Source: Bradyrhizobium yuanmingense (GTDB taxonomy: Bacteria > Pseudomonadota > Alphaproteobacteria > Rhizobiales > Xanthobacteraceae). From it: 64,000 nt of DNA. A model generated the notes under the pieces. It was not told the origin of the DNA. It saw nothing but the letters and a program-made list of their open reading frames with translations, and made no database searches. This document shows, one piece after another, positions 44,502-52,768 of this stretch. Position 1 is the first letter of the stretch, and the number at the start of each line of letters is the position of its first letter. Where the stretch lies: contig NZ_FMAE01000001.1 of the NCBI RefSeq assembly GCF_900094575.1, forward strand, positions 620,001-684,000. Direction: 5' to 3'. The translations under genes and the position numbers were made by a program.

Positions 44502-44655
44502 GCAACAGGCTCCTGAGCAATTCAGCCCACCGGATCGCGCGGCGATGCCGCGTGAGCAGACTTTTCGGTGATGGAAAAGAAGTGGCGGGACCCCTCACCC
44601 TAGCGCGGGAGGAGCACAGCGGCCAATCAAGATCGGGTTAGCAATGCCTCTCCAT

Positions 44656-44742
44656 CGTCATGGCCGGCTTGTCCCGGTCATCCACGCATTGCCACGCGGC
44701 ACGAAGAACGTGGATGCCCCGGACAAGCCCGGGCATGACGAC
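44656..44742. repeat. Dispersed palindromic repeat, family B (copy 3)
   Basis: CGTCATGGCCGGCTTGTCCC with TCATCCACG, and CGTGGATGCCCCGGACAAGC with GGGCATGACG. Third copy of the 90-bp element, between the aldo/keto reductase and phoD genes. A few mismatches to the other copies. Confidence 0.75.
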
Positions 44743-44757
44743 TGGCGCGCCGCAACC

Positions 44758-46323
44758 TCACCAATGCTGCGCCACGACCGCGGGTTGCACCTGCGGCTGC
44801 GGCACGATGTCGACCGACCAGAGGTCGCGATTGTCGACGTCCTTCAGGGTCACCGTCATCACGCCGCTGTGGCCATCGATGTCGACCCGCCCGAAGAACT
44901 GCAAGCCGAAGCAGGGCGCGAGATTCTCGCCTTGCGCAGCGCTGCAGCCATGCTGGTACATCGCGACCGGGCCGAAGGTGTCGTCGAGCTCGCCCGGTCC
45001 CCAGCTGCCGGCATGCAGCGGGCCGGAGACGAACTCCCAGAACGGCTCGAAATCCTTAAATTGCGCCTTCTTCGGATCGTAGTAGTGCGCGGCGGTGTAA
45101 TGCATGTCGGCGGTGAGCCAGACGATGTTGCGGATACCGGCGCGCGTGATGAATGCGAGCAGATCGGCGATCTCGTGCTCACGCCGGTCGGGCGGCCCAT
45201 CGCCGAGCGCAACGGCATCCAGGCTGATCAGGCCAATCGGCAAGTCGGCCGCGATCACCTTCCAGGTCGCGCGCGAAGCGGCGAGCTCGCGCTTGAGCCA
45301 GGCGAGCTGCTCGGCGCCCAGGATCCAGCCGCGGTGATCATCGCCCTTGTTCCAGCTCTCGTCGCGGTAGCTGCGCATGTCGATCATGAAGACGTCGAGC
45401 AGCGGGCCATAGGCGATCTTGCGATAGACGCGGCCGTGCCGCGCGCCGATGTCGCGGATTGGCATGAAGTCGAAGAAGGCCCGGCGGGCTCGCGCGACCA
45501 GGCGCGGGGTGCCGTCGTCCTCGTGTCCGGACTCGTCATAGGTCCCGATCGGCGACCAGTCGTTGGTCACCTCGTGATCGTCCCATTGCGCGAACATCGG
45601 CACCTGCGCATGGAAGGCGCGAAAGTGTTCGTCGAGGTGGTTGTATTTGTAGTTGCCGCGGAACTGCGCCAGGGTGTGCGCCACCTCCGACTTCTCTTCG
45701 GTGACGAGGTTGCGCCAGGTCTCGCCGTTCGGCAGCTTCTGTTCGGAAGGGATCGTGCAGTCCGCGTAGATGTGATCGCCACAGTGGATGAAGAAATCCG
45801 GATTGTTATCGAGCATGGTGCGATAGCTGCGATAGCCGCCGCGGGAGACGTCGATGCCCCAGCCCTGGCCCGCGGTGTCACCGGACCACAGAAACGAGAT
45901 CGACTGGCGCGCTGCCGGCGCGGTGCGGAAATGGCCGACGCGGCTTTCGCCGACGAGTCCGGTGGCGATGTCGTCGAAGCGGACGCGGTAGAAGATGTCC
46001 TGCCCGGGCGGCAGATCCGCCAGCAGGAGTTTTGCAGTGAGATCGGCAGCGGGCAGCGCATCGCCCGAGGCCGAGGCGATGATGGTCTTGAAGCTCTCGA
46101 CCGTGGAGCATTCCACCTGCATCCGCGCGGGACGGTCGGCGCGCGCCCAGATCACCGCGGAGCCGCCGGAGACATCGCCGGACTGGATGCCGCCTGCGAT
46201 CGGCGGCCGATCGGCGGCGCGGCTCAAATGAGGCTTCGCGAGCGCGGCGATGGCGAGACTGGAAGCGGAGCGGACCAGGAACTGCCGCCGGGTCCAGGCG
46301 CGCGAGGCGCGGAGCGTTGCCAT
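44758..46323 (-). CDS. phoD: Alkaline phosphatase D family protein (PhoD), Tat-exported
   Basis: A 521-residue protein with a twin-arginine signal (RAWTRRQFLVRSASSLAIAA, cleavage near LSRA). PhoD features: GIQSGDVSGGSAVIWARADR in the N-terminal Fn3-like domain, then the metallophosphatase core with LWSGDTAGQGWGID, FFIHCGDHIYADC, FAQWDDHEVTNDW and WLTADMHYTAAHY. These hold the Fe/Ca ligands. It hydrolyses phosphate mono- and diesters outside the cytoplasm, for phosphate gain. I see no Pho box that I can support. Full length. Confidence 0.92.
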   Translation of the reverse strand: MATLRASRAWTRRQFLVRSASSLAIAALAKPHLSRAADRPPIAGGIQSGDVSGGSAVIWARADRPARMQVECSTVESFKTIIASASGDALPAADLTAKLLLADLPPGQDIFYRVRFDDIATGLVGESRVGHFRTAPAARQSISFLWSGDTAGQGWGIDVSRGGYRSYRTMLDNNPDFFIHCGDHIYADCTIPSEQKLPNGETWRNLVTEEKSEVAHTLAQFRGNYKYNHLDEHFRAFHAQVPMFAQWDDHEVTNDWSPIGTYDESGHEDDGTPRLVARARRAFFDFMPIRDIGARHGRVYRKIAYGPLLDVFMIDMRSYRDESWNKGDDHRGWILGAEQLAWLKRELAASRATWKVIAADLPIGLISLDAVALGDGPPDRREHEIADLLAFITRAGIRNIVWLTADMHYTAAHYYDPKKAQFKDFEPFWEFVSGPLHAGSWGPGELDDTFGPVAMYQHGCSAAQGENLAPCFGLQFFGRVDIDGHSGVMTVTLKDVDNRDLWSVDIVPQPQVQPAVVAQHW

Positions 46324-46435
46324 TCAGGAGACCTTCGTCGAATCGCGACGGAAGGTGCCTGCGCTCCTTGACTGCCAGCTTACGGTTTCTTGACTCCGCG
46401 CCTACGGTTTTGCGACGCGGGGATGACGGCTGTGA

Positions 46436-46852
46436 TCACCGCTTCCAGTTGCAAATGCCGCCAGAGCGGCATGGCCAGGTCTGGATGCGGGTGTCCATCG
46501 CCTGCGCATCGAGCGGGTTGCCGCGGCGTGCTAGCTTGGCGCGGGCCGCCCCGCGCGACGGTGCGCTTCTGGCATGCGCGCTCTTCGGCTCGGCCACACG
46601 AACACGTTCGGCGGCAACCTTCTTCGGCACATCGACCGGCTCAGCACGCGCCTGCGCTTCGTTCGCGCCACGCGCTTCGAGCGGGACCGGCGCGAAGTGC
46701 GTCTCCGGCCCGAGACGTTTCGGCGACAGCACCGCCTTGGAGAGATCGAGACCAAGATATTCGCCGGGCTTGTAGTCGTCGGCGCGCGCAACACCGGCCC
46801 CTGCGACCACGAGGGCGAAGGCAATTGCGAAGGGAACGCTTTTCAGGACCAT
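46436..46852 (-). CDS. Hypothetical exported protein with basic tail
   Basis: A 138-residue protein with AGGAGGCGTCC directly before ATG 46852 and a clear signal peptide (MVLKSVPFAIAFALVVAGAG, cleavage after ARA). The mature part begins DDYKPGEYLGLDLSKAVLSP and has a long Ala/Arg/Lys-rich middle, ending WPCRSGGICNWKR with two cysteines. I recognise no family. The ribosome site and signal peptide support it as real. No partner gene. Confidence 0.7.
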   Translation of the reverse strand: MVLKSVPFAIAFALVVAGAGVARADDYKPGEYLGLDLSKAVLSPKRLGPETHFAPVPLEARGANEAQARAEPVDVPKKVAAERVRVAEPKSAHARSAPSRGAARAKLARRGNPLDAQAMDTRIQTWPCRSGGICNWKR

Positions 46853-46961
46853 GGACGCCTCCTGAAATCGATTTATGAAAGGGGCAATTTACCCCTATCT
46901 AGGAGGCGCCGCGCGTAATTCCAGCGGTCAGATGCCGCCGTGGTTAAGAAGTTTGACGGTG

Positions 46962-47963
46962 TCAGGCGACCTTTCGCGCAGCGTCCGTCCCGTCCAGGAA
47001 CCCCAGCAGGCGGCTGCGGATGATGGTTTCAGCCTCGCCCATGATGCGATCGATCAGCTCCTTGCAGGACGGGATGTCGTGGATCAGGCCCGCGACCATG
47101 CCGCAGCTCCAGGCGCCGGCATCCATCTGGCCGTCCAGCATGATCTTGGGATAGACGCCCGCGACCTGGTCGTGGATGTCGTCGATCGTGAGCTTGGCGC
47201 CCTTTTCGCGCTCGATCTCGAGCAGGCGGTCGACATTGGCGTTCTTCAGGACGCGCTCGGTATTGCGCAACGCCCGCATGATCAGGCGGGTATCGAGCTC
47301 GGTGGCTGCGACGAGAGCATTCTTGACGTTCTGGTGCACCGGCGCTTCCTTGGTGGCGATGAAGCGCGTGCCCATGTTCATGCCCGCCGCGCCCAGCGAG
47401 AGCGCCGCGACCAGGCTGCGACCATCGGCCATGCCGCCGGAGGCGACGAACGGGATCTTCAGCTCTTCCGCCGCACGCGGCAGCAGGATCATGTTGGGAA
47501 TGTCGTCCTCGCCGGGATGGCCGCCGCACTCAAAGCCGTCGACGCTGACGGCGTCGCAGCCGATGCGCTCGGCCTTCAGCGAGTGACGCACCGATGTGCA
47601 TTTGTGGATGACCTTGATGCCGGCGGCCTTCAGCGCCGGCATGTAGGCTTCCGGGCTGCGGCCCGCGGTCTCCACCGCCTTGATGCCGCCCTCGACGATG
47701 GCTGCGATATATTCCGGATAAGGCGGCGCCGAGAAGGCCGGCAGGAAGGTGAGGTTGACGCCGAACGGCTTGTCCGTCATGTCGCGGCAGCGCGCGATCT
47801 CCTTGGCGAGCAGCTCGGGCGTCTTCTGCGTGAGACCGGTGATGATGCCGAGCCCGCCGGCATTGGAGACGGCAGCGGCCAGCTCGGCGAAGCCGACGAA
47901 ATGCATGCCGCCTTGGATGATCGGGTGCTCGATGCCGAACAGTTCGGTGATCGCGGTCTTCAC
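46962..47963 (-). CDS. Nitronate monooxygenase / 2-nitropropane dioxygenase family protein
   Basis: A 333-residue TIM-barrel flavoprotein. FGIEHPIIQGGMHFVG at the N-terminus, GGLGIITGLTQKTPELLAKE, FECGGHPGEDDIPNMILLPR with the catalytic-region His, and FVASGGMADGRSLVAALSLG with the FMN phosphate site are typical of the NMO family. Members oxidise nitronates or act as enoyl reductases (FabK-like). The actual substrate is unknown. It stands alone, 61 bp upstream (in its own sense) of nothing related; the SDR gene lies behind it on the same strand. Confidence 0.88.
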   Translation of the reverse strand: MKTAITELFGIEHPIIQGGMHFVGFAELAAAVSNAGGLGIITGLTQKTPELLAKEIARCRDMTDKPFGVNLTFLPAFSAPPYPEYIAAIVEGGIKAVETAGRSPEAYMPALKAAGIKVIHKCTSVRHSLKAERIGCDAVSVDGFECGGHPGEDDIPNMILLPRAAEELKIPFVASGGMADGRSLVAALSLGAAGMNMGTRFIATKEAPVHQNVKNALVAATELDTRLIMRALRNTERVLKNANVDRLLEIEREKGAKLTIDDIHDQVAGVYPKIMLDGQMDAGAWSCGMVAGLIHDIPSCKELIDRIMGEAETIIRSRLLGFLDGTDAARKVA

Positions 47964-48024
47964 TGAAAATCCTCCCGGTTTTGCTTGATGTTGAGCTCAG
48001 TCTAGCCGGACTTTCTCGCGGCGG

Positions 48025-48762
48025 TCACCATTTCTCTCCGAAGGGGCGGATCTCCATCTCGAAGGTCCAGGCGCTCTTCGGCTGCTGGTAGAGCTGCCAA
48101 TAGGCGCTCGCGACCGATGACGGCGGCATCAGGAGATCGGGATTATCGAGCGCATTCGGCCCGAGCGCCTCGAGCCGGCGCTGGCGCACCCATTCGGTGT
48201 CGACGCCGGAATCGATGATGAGGTGGGCGACGTGGATGTTCTTCGGCCCGAGCTCGCGCGCCATCGCCTGCGCAACCGCGCGCAGGCCGAACTTGGCGCT
48301 GGCGAAGGCGGCATACCCGCTGCCGCCGCGCAGGCTTGCAGTCGCACCCGTGAAAAAGATGTTGCCGCCGCCGCGCGGCAGCATCAGCCGCGCCGCCTCA
48401 CGGCCCGCGAGGAAGCCGGAATAGCAGGCCATCTCCCACACTTTCCGAAACACGCGCTCGGTGGTGTCGAGGATCGGAAAATTGACGTTGGCGCCGACGT
48501 TGAAGATGCAGACTTCGAGCGGTGCATGCTTGTCGGCGTCGTTCAGGAAGGCGATGACCTCATCTTCCTTCCGCGCGTCGAGCGAGCGCGCGTGGATGTC
48601 ACCACCGGCAGCTTCGATCTCTTGCACCAGCGGCGCCAGCTTATCGCCATTGCGGCGGCCGGCGAAAATCGAGAACCCTTCGGCGGCAAACTTCTTGGCG
48701 ATCTCGGCGCCGATGAAATCGCCGGCTCCGATGACGGCCGCAGTGGCGTTTCGCTTGGACAA
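48025..48762 (-). CDS. SDR-family protein with Phe in place of the catalytic Tyr
   Basis: A 245-residue short-chain dehydrogenase-like protein. AAVIGAGDFIGAEIAKKFAA is the cofactor loop and VCIFNVGANVNFPIL replaces NNAG. The active-site segment reads SGYAAFASAKFGLRAVAQ, so the YxxxK pair is FxxxK. The start is TTG 48762, with an ideal AGGAGG 6-11 bp upstream; an ATG at 48843 lies inside the divergent control region. It faces an HxlR regulator gene with a dyad between them, which probably controls it. Confidence 0.83.
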   Translation of the reverse strand: MSKRNATAAVIGAGDFIGAEIAKKFAAEGFSIFAGRRNGDKLAPLVQEIEAAGGDIHARSLDARKEDEVIAFLNDADKHAPLEVCIFNVGANVNFPILDTTERVFRKVWEMACYSGFLAGREAARLMLPRGGGNIFFTGATASLRGGSGYAAFASAKFGLRAVAQAMARELGPKNIHVAHLIIDSGVDTEWVRQRRLEALGPNALDNPDLLMPPSSVASAYWQLYQQPKSAWTFEMEIRPFGEKW

Positions 48763-48821
48763 GACCGCCTCCTCCCATGGGCCGCGCTGCGAGCGCGCGG
48801 CATTTATGTGCCGGAGGCTAT

Positions 48822-48838
48822 AGTTCAAAAATAGAACT
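48822..48838. promoter_or_regulatory. Candidate HxlR operator (AGTTC-N7-GAACT)
   Basis: A perfect 5-bp inverted repeat with AT-rich centre (AGTTCAAAAATAGAACT) between the divergent SDR and HxlR genes. HxlR proteins bind AT-rich dyads beside their genes. Likely the joint operator. Confidence 0.5.
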
Positions 48839-48935
48839 GTCAAACTGAGCGGCTGAATGTTAGCTTCTAGTGAAAATCTCTCTGATCGATCAACTTAGTT
48901 CCTTTTTCAGACTGACGACTTGCAGGAACCGCATC

Positions 48936-49400
48936 ATGAAATGGGACACGCTGGAGGAAGAGCCCTGCTCGCTCGCGCGCACCGTCGCCGCGATTGGCGA
49001 CCGCTGGACGCTGCTGATCCTGCGCGAGTGCTTCCTGCGGGTACGGCGGTTCGAGGCGTTTCAGTCCTCGCTGCAGATCACACGCCATCTGCTCTCGGAG
49101 CGGCTGAAGAAGCTGGTCCGCTTCGGCATCCTGCGCCGCGTCCCCTATTCCGAAGCACCGAAGCGTTACGAATACATTCTCACCCAGAAGGGGCTCGACC
49201 TCTACCCGATCATCATGGCGATGGTGCATTGGGGCGACGCCCATATGGGCGACGAGCGCGGCCGCCCGCTGCTGCACGAGCACAAGAGCTGCGGCAAGCT
49301 GTTCGATCCCGTAATGGTGTGCTCGGAATGCGGCGAGGTGCTGCATGCCAAGCAGGTGCATGTGCATGCGGGCCCGGGGCGGAGAGAAGCGGCGGAGTGA
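48936..49400 (+). CDS. HxlR-family transcriptional regulator with Cys-rich tail
   Basis: A 154-residue protein. The HxlR winged helix spans about 10-100: CSLARTVAAIGDRWTLLILR, ITRHLLSERLKKLVRFGILR, YEYILTQKGLDLYPIIMAM. The C-terminal extension has CGKLFDPVMVCSECGEVLHA followed by HVH, which may bind a metal or redox signal. ATG 48936 has CAGGAACC upstream. It is divergent from the atypical SDR gene and probably represses it. Confidence 0.86.
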   Translation: MKWDTLEEEPCSLARTVAAIGDRWTLLILRECFLRVRRFEAFQSSLQITRHLLSERLKKLVRFGILRRVPYSEAPKRYEYILTQKGLDLYPIIMAMVHWGDAHMGDERGRPLLHEHKSCGKLFDPVMVCSECGEVLHAKQVHVHAGPGRREAAE

Positions 49401-49424
49401 GTGAGGCGCCGCGCCTCTCAAAGC

Positions 49425-49799
49425 TCAAGCGAAGGGAACACCGTAATAGGAGTTGATGCCGCGCACGGCGGCGTCGTCGCTCCAGTTCCAGTCGGTCTTC
49501 TCACCGTATTTCGGCGCGCCTTCCAGATCCTTGGCGGTGATCGCAGTCACGTAACCGCCGAGCTCGGTGTCGTACTTCAGCGACTGCCAGGGCAACGGAT
49601 AGTGATCATTGCCGAGGCCGAGAAAGCCGCCGAAACCAAGCACCGCATATGAGACCTTGCCGCTGATCTTGTCGATCATGACCCGTTCGATTGAACCGAT
49701 CTTGTTGCGATCGGCACCGTAGACCGCGGTTCCCTCGACCTTGTCGCTTCCGATCAGCCGGCCCATCTCGTTACGGTCCAGTTCGCTCTGATTGAGCAT
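49425..49799 (-). CDS. PRC-barrel domain protein
   Basis: A 124-residue protein. GRLIGSDKVEGTAVYGADRN, IGSIERVMIDKISGKVSYAV and GFGGFLGLGNDHYPLPWQSL are the PRC-barrel beta units seen in stress-related rhizobial proteins. The tail DWNWSDDAAVRGINSYYGVP is short. ATG 49799 has GGAGAATAACG upstream. It is divergent from a TPP-enzyme gene, and both carry GGAAC-type promoter motifs. Function not known. Confidence 0.85.
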   Translation of the reverse strand: MLNQSELDRNEMGRLIGSDKVEGTAVYGADRNKIGSIERVMIDKISGKVSYAVLGFGGFLGLGNDHYPLPWQSLKYDTELGGYVTAITAKDLEGAPKYGEKTDWNWSDDAAVRGINSYYGVPFA

Positions 49800-49829
49800 C
49801 GTTATTCTCCACTCGGCCATTTGTGAATC

Positions 49830-49855
49830 AACCGAAAGGGGTGCGCGATCGTTCC
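49830..49855 (-). promoter_or_regulatory. Candidate EcfG-type stress promoter for the PRC-barrel gene (GGAAC-N17-GGTT)
   Basis: On the minus strand, GGAAC (49855-49851) and GGTT (49833-49830) are 17 bases apart, 31 bp before ATG 49799. Confidence 0.45.
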
Positions 49856-49878
49856 GGCGCGTGTTCCGGAAATGCTTG

Positions 49879-49903
49879 GGAACATCGCCACAAAGAACCG
49901 GTT
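49879..49903 (+). promoter_or_regulatory. Candidate EcfG-type stress promoter for the TPP-enzyme gene (GGAAC-N16-GGTT)
   Basis: GGAAC at 49879-49883 and GGTT at 49900-49903, spacing 16, 41 bp before ATG 49945. It lies back to back with the motif for the PRC-barrel gene. Confidence 0.5.
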
Positions 49904-49944
49904 CTCTGAGGCTATCGAGGCCGCAACAGAGAAAGCCGCCCGCA

Positions 49945-51732
49945 ATGTCCCAGACCGTCTCCGACTTCATCATTCAGCGCCTGCACCTATGGGGCGTGCG
50001 CCACATCTTTGGCTATCCGGGCGACGGCATCAACGGCGTGTTCGGTGCGATGAACCGGGCCGACGGCAAGATCGGCTTCGTGCAGGCGCGGCACGAGGAA
50101 ATGGCGGCATTCATGGCAACCGCCTACGCAAAATTCTCAGGTCAGCTCGGCGTCTGCATTGCGACCTCCGGTCCCGGCGCCTCGCATCTCGTCACCGGGT
50201 TGTACGATGCGCTGCTCGATCACCAGCCGGTGCTGGGGATCGTCGGCCAGCAGTCGCGCAACGCCCTCGGCGGTCAATATCAGCAGGAACTCGACCTCCT
50301 CTCGATGTTCAAGGACGTCGCCGGCGCCTATGTCATGCAGGCCTCCTCGCCTGCGCAGGTGCGGCACCTGATTGATCGGTCGGTGCGGATCGCACTGGCG
50401 CGGCGGACTCCCACCGTCATCATCTTGCCCAACGACTTGCAGGAGGAGAATTACGAGGACCCGCCCCGTGCGCACGGCACGCTGCATTCCGGCGTCGGGT
50501 ACAGCCCACCTAAAGTCGTCCCTCGTGATGCCGATCTCGACCGCGCCGCGGAGATCCTCAATGCCGGCAAGAAGGTCGCGATGCTCGTCGGCGCCGGAGC
50601 GCTCGGTGCAACCGACGAAGTCATCGCGGTCGCCGACCGGCTGTCGGCCGGCTGCGCCAAGGCGCTGCTGGGCAAGGCGGCGCTACCCGACGACCTGCCA
50701 TGGGTCACCGGCTCGATCGGCCTGCTCGGCACCGAGCCCAGCTACAACATGATGATGGAATGCGACACGCTGCTGATGGTGGGCTCGGCCTTTCCTTACG
50801 CCGAATTCCTGCCGAAGGAAGGCAGCGCGCGCGGCGTCCAGATCGACATCGACGCCGGCATGATGTCGATCCGCTTTCCCATGGAGGTCGGCCTCATCGG
50901 AGATGCCGCCGAGACGCTGCGCGCATTGCTGCCGCGGCTGAAGCCCAAGAGCGACGGCGCCTGGCGCCAGGGCATTCAGGACGACCTTGCGACCTGGTGG
51001 AAGACTTTGGATGGCCGCGCGCATCAGCCCGCCGCGCCAGTCAATCCGCAGCTCGTCGCCTGGGAATTGTCGCCGCGCCTGCCCGACCGCGCCATCATCA
51101 CCAGCGATTCCGGCTCATGCGCCAACTGGTTCGCCCGCGACCTGAAGATGCGGCGCGGCATGACGGCCTCGCTCTCCGGCGGGCTCGCCTCGATGGGCGC
51201 TGCGGTGCCTTACGCGCTCGCGGCCAAATACGCCCAGCCCGACCGCCCCGTGATTGCACTCGTCGGCGATGGCGCCATGCAGATGAACAACATGGCCGAG
51301 CTGATCACCGCGGCGAAGTATTGGCGCGACTGGAACGACCCGCGCTTCATCGTCTGCGTCTTCAACAACGAGGACCTCAACCAAGTCACCTGGGAGCAAC
51401 GCATCATCAACGGTGATCCCAAGTTCGAGGCGTCACAGCGCATTCCCGACGTCTCCTATTCGCGCTTCGCCGAATTGATCGGCCTGCGCGGCATCTTCGT
51501 CGACAGCCCACAGCTGCTCGGCTCGGCCTGGGAACAGGCGCTAACAAGCGAGATGCCCGTCGTGCTGGAAGTGAAAACCGATCCCGAGGTGCCGCCGCTG
51601 CCGCCGCACATCACCTTGCAGCAGGCGAAGAACTTCTCGCTCGCCCTGATGAAGGGCGACCCGAACGAGAGCGGGATGATCAAGGGAGCAGCGCGGCAGG
51701 TGCTGGAATCGATCCTGCCAGGAAAGCAATGA
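49945..51732 (+). CDS. Thiamine-diphosphate-dependent enzyme (pyruvate oxidase / acetolactate synthase-like)
   Basis: A 595-residue protein. GYPGDGINGVFGAM and VQARHEEMAAFMATAYAKFS hold the ThDP-activating Glu; FVGDGAMQMNNM-type sequence is here VGDGAMQMNNMAEL, with VFNNEDLNQV completing the diphosphate/Mg site. Middle domain features (VGAGALGATDEVIAVADRLS) match pyruvate oxidases and carboligases. It may act on pyruvate; the electron acceptor or product is unknown, and no small subunit of acetolactate synthase is nearby. ATG 49945 chosen by homology. A small gene follows 8 bp later. Confidence 0.9.
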   Translation: MSQTVSDFIIQRLHLWGVRHIFGYPGDGINGVFGAMNRADGKIGFVQARHEEMAAFMATAYAKFSGQLGVCIATSGPGASHLVTGLYDALLDHQPVLGIVGQQSRNALGGQYQQELDLLSMFKDVAGAYVMQASSPAQVRHLIDRSVRIALARRTPTVIILPNDLQEENYEDPPRAHGTLHSGVGYSPPKVVPRDADLDRAAEILNAGKKVAMLVGAGALGATDEVIAVADRLSAGCAKALLGKAALPDDLPWVTGSIGLLGTEPSYNMMMECDTLLMVGSAFPYAEFLPKEGSARGVQIDIDAGMMSIRFPMEVGLIGDAAETLRALLPRLKPKSDGAWRQGIQDDLATWWKTLDGRAHQPAAPVNPQLVAWELSPRLPDRAIITSDSGSCANWFARDLKMRRGMTASLSGGLASMGAAVPYALAAKYAQPDRPVIALVGDGAMQMNNMAELITAAKYWRDWNDPRFIVCVFNNEDLNQVTWEQRIINGDPKFEASQRIPDVSYSRFAELIGLRGIFVDSPQLLGSAWEQALTSEMPVVLEVKTDPEVPPLPPHITLQQAKNFSLALMKGDPNESGMIKGAARQVLESILPGKQ

Positions 51733-51740
51733 GGCGAGCC

Positions 51741-51968
51741 ATGAGTGATTTCCGCGACATCCGGCACGGCGTCAACGATCCGGTCGACGGTCTCGACGTC
51801 AAGCGCCGGATCAGTGACAACCCCACCTCCCACGAGCAGGCGCAGCACCACGCGGACGTACGGGCTGACGCGACCGCCACGGCGGCCGAACCGTTCCTGC
51901 CCGAACGGCTTCGACGCAAGCCGACAGATCCCATCAATCCGCGCACCGGACGGAATCGCGCGGATTAG
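51741..51968 (+). CDS. Small hydrophilic hypothetical protein
   Basis: A 75-residue protein starting 8 bp after the TPP-enzyme stop, with GAGGCGAGCC before ATG. Composition is hydrophilic and Asp/Arg/His-rich (MSDFRDIRHGVNDPVDGLDV; PTSHEQAQHHADVRADATAT), without membrane segments, and is probably largely disordered. No family recognised. Short spacing suggests co-translation with the enzyme. Confidence 0.55.
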   Translation: MSDFRDIRHGVNDPVDGLDVKRRISDNPTSHEQAQHHADVRADATATAAEPFLPERLRRKPTDPINPRTGRNRAD

Positions 51969-51974
51969 CCGTTA

Positions 51975-51999
51975 GGAACCTCGGCCCCGGCGGCGTGTT
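51975..51999 (+). promoter_or_regulatory. Candidate EcfG-type stress promoter (GGAAC-N16-TGTT)
   Basis: GGAAC at 51975-51979 and TGTT at 51996-51999, spacing 16, 55 bp before the DUF4142 gene start at 52055. Confidence 0.45.
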
Positions 52000-52054
52000 G
52001 GTCGCCGCACGTCGCCGGCAAGCGGCCACGCGACCTTTTCGGAAGGATTTGACC

Positions 52055-52609
52055 ATGAAACGCACAATCATCGCTCTTGCCTGCATGATTCTCGCAGGCC
52101 CTGCCCTCGCCCAGTCGCTGGGCGAAAAGACCGGCGTGAATTCGGCGCTCGGCGTTGCGCCTGCGACCGCGGACTTCGTGACGCAGGTCGCGATCAGCGA
52201 CATGTTTGAGATCGAATCGAGCAAGCTCGCCCAGCAGAAGGGCAACGCGGAAGAGAAAGCCTTCGCGCAGCAGATGATCACCGATCACACCAAGACGAGC
52301 AACGAGCTCAAGGGACTGGTCGGCAATGGCAAGGTGCAGGCCAAGCTGCCGACGGCGCTCGACAGCTCGCATCAGAGCAAGATCGACAAGCTCAAGAATG
52401 CGAGCGGCAAGGATTTCAGCTCGGACTACAATTCCTATCAGGTCAGCGCGCATGAAGATGCCGTGTCGCTGTTCGAGCGCTACGCCAAGGGCGGCGACAA
52501 TGCCGAGCTCAAGGATTGGGCCGGCAAGACGCTCCCGGCGTTGAAGCACCACCTCGAGATGGCCAAGAACCTCGGCAGGGCGCCGAGCGTCGGCCAATCC
52601 AGCAAGTAA
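52055..52609 (+). CDS. DUF4142 domain protein, exported
   Basis: A 184-residue protein with a signal peptide (MKRTIIALACMILAGPALAQ). The mature chain is all-helical: ADFVTQVAISDMFEIESSKL, EKAFAQQMITDHTKTSNELK, YNSYQVSAHEDAVSLFERYA, TLPALKHHLEMAKNL. His and acidic residues are placed as in ferritin-like DUF4142 proteins, often found in stress regulons. Function unproven. RBS GGAAGGA upstream of ATG 52055. A terminator follows 12 bp after the stop. Confidence 0.9.
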   Translation: MKRTIIALACMILAGPALAQSLGEKTGVNSALGVAPATADFVTQVAISDMFEIESSKLAQQKGNAEEKAFAQQMITDHTKTSNELKGLVGNGKVQAKLPTALDSSHQSKIDKLKNASGKDFSSDYNSYQVSAHEDAVSLFERYAKGGDNAELKDWAGKTLPALKHHLEMAKNLGRAPSVGQSSK

Positions 52610-52620
52610 CGCATTGCTGA

Positions 52621-52648
52621 AAGGACGCCGGCCCTCCGGCGTCCTTCC
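52621..52648 (+). terminator. Intrinsic terminator after the DUF4142 gene
   Basis: AAGGACGCCGG-CCCT-CCGGCGTCCTT, an 11-bp perfect stem with a short T-rich tail (TTCCT). Confidence 0.75.
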
Positions 52649-52652
52649 TGAC

Positions 52653-52675
52653 GCGCGATGAGAACGTCATCGCGC
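52653..52675. repeat. Family C repeat, first dyad only
   Basis: GCGCGATGA-GAACG-TCATCGCGC is the same palindrome as the first half of 54185-54284. It sits just after the DUF4142 terminator. Confidence 0.55.
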
Positions 52676-52768
52676 TGCCGCTGGGCGGTGCCTGCCGGTT
52701 GAGCCAGGAACCTTCTTTGTTTCCAGGCTTTACAAAACTGTCATGGAGGAACAGTCGCCGACGGACCG

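Noticed and set aside
52730..52760. Stress-type promoter before the PAP2 gene (GGAAC at 52709 and 52746)
   Set aside because: No NGTT at spacing 16 or 17 from either GGAAC.
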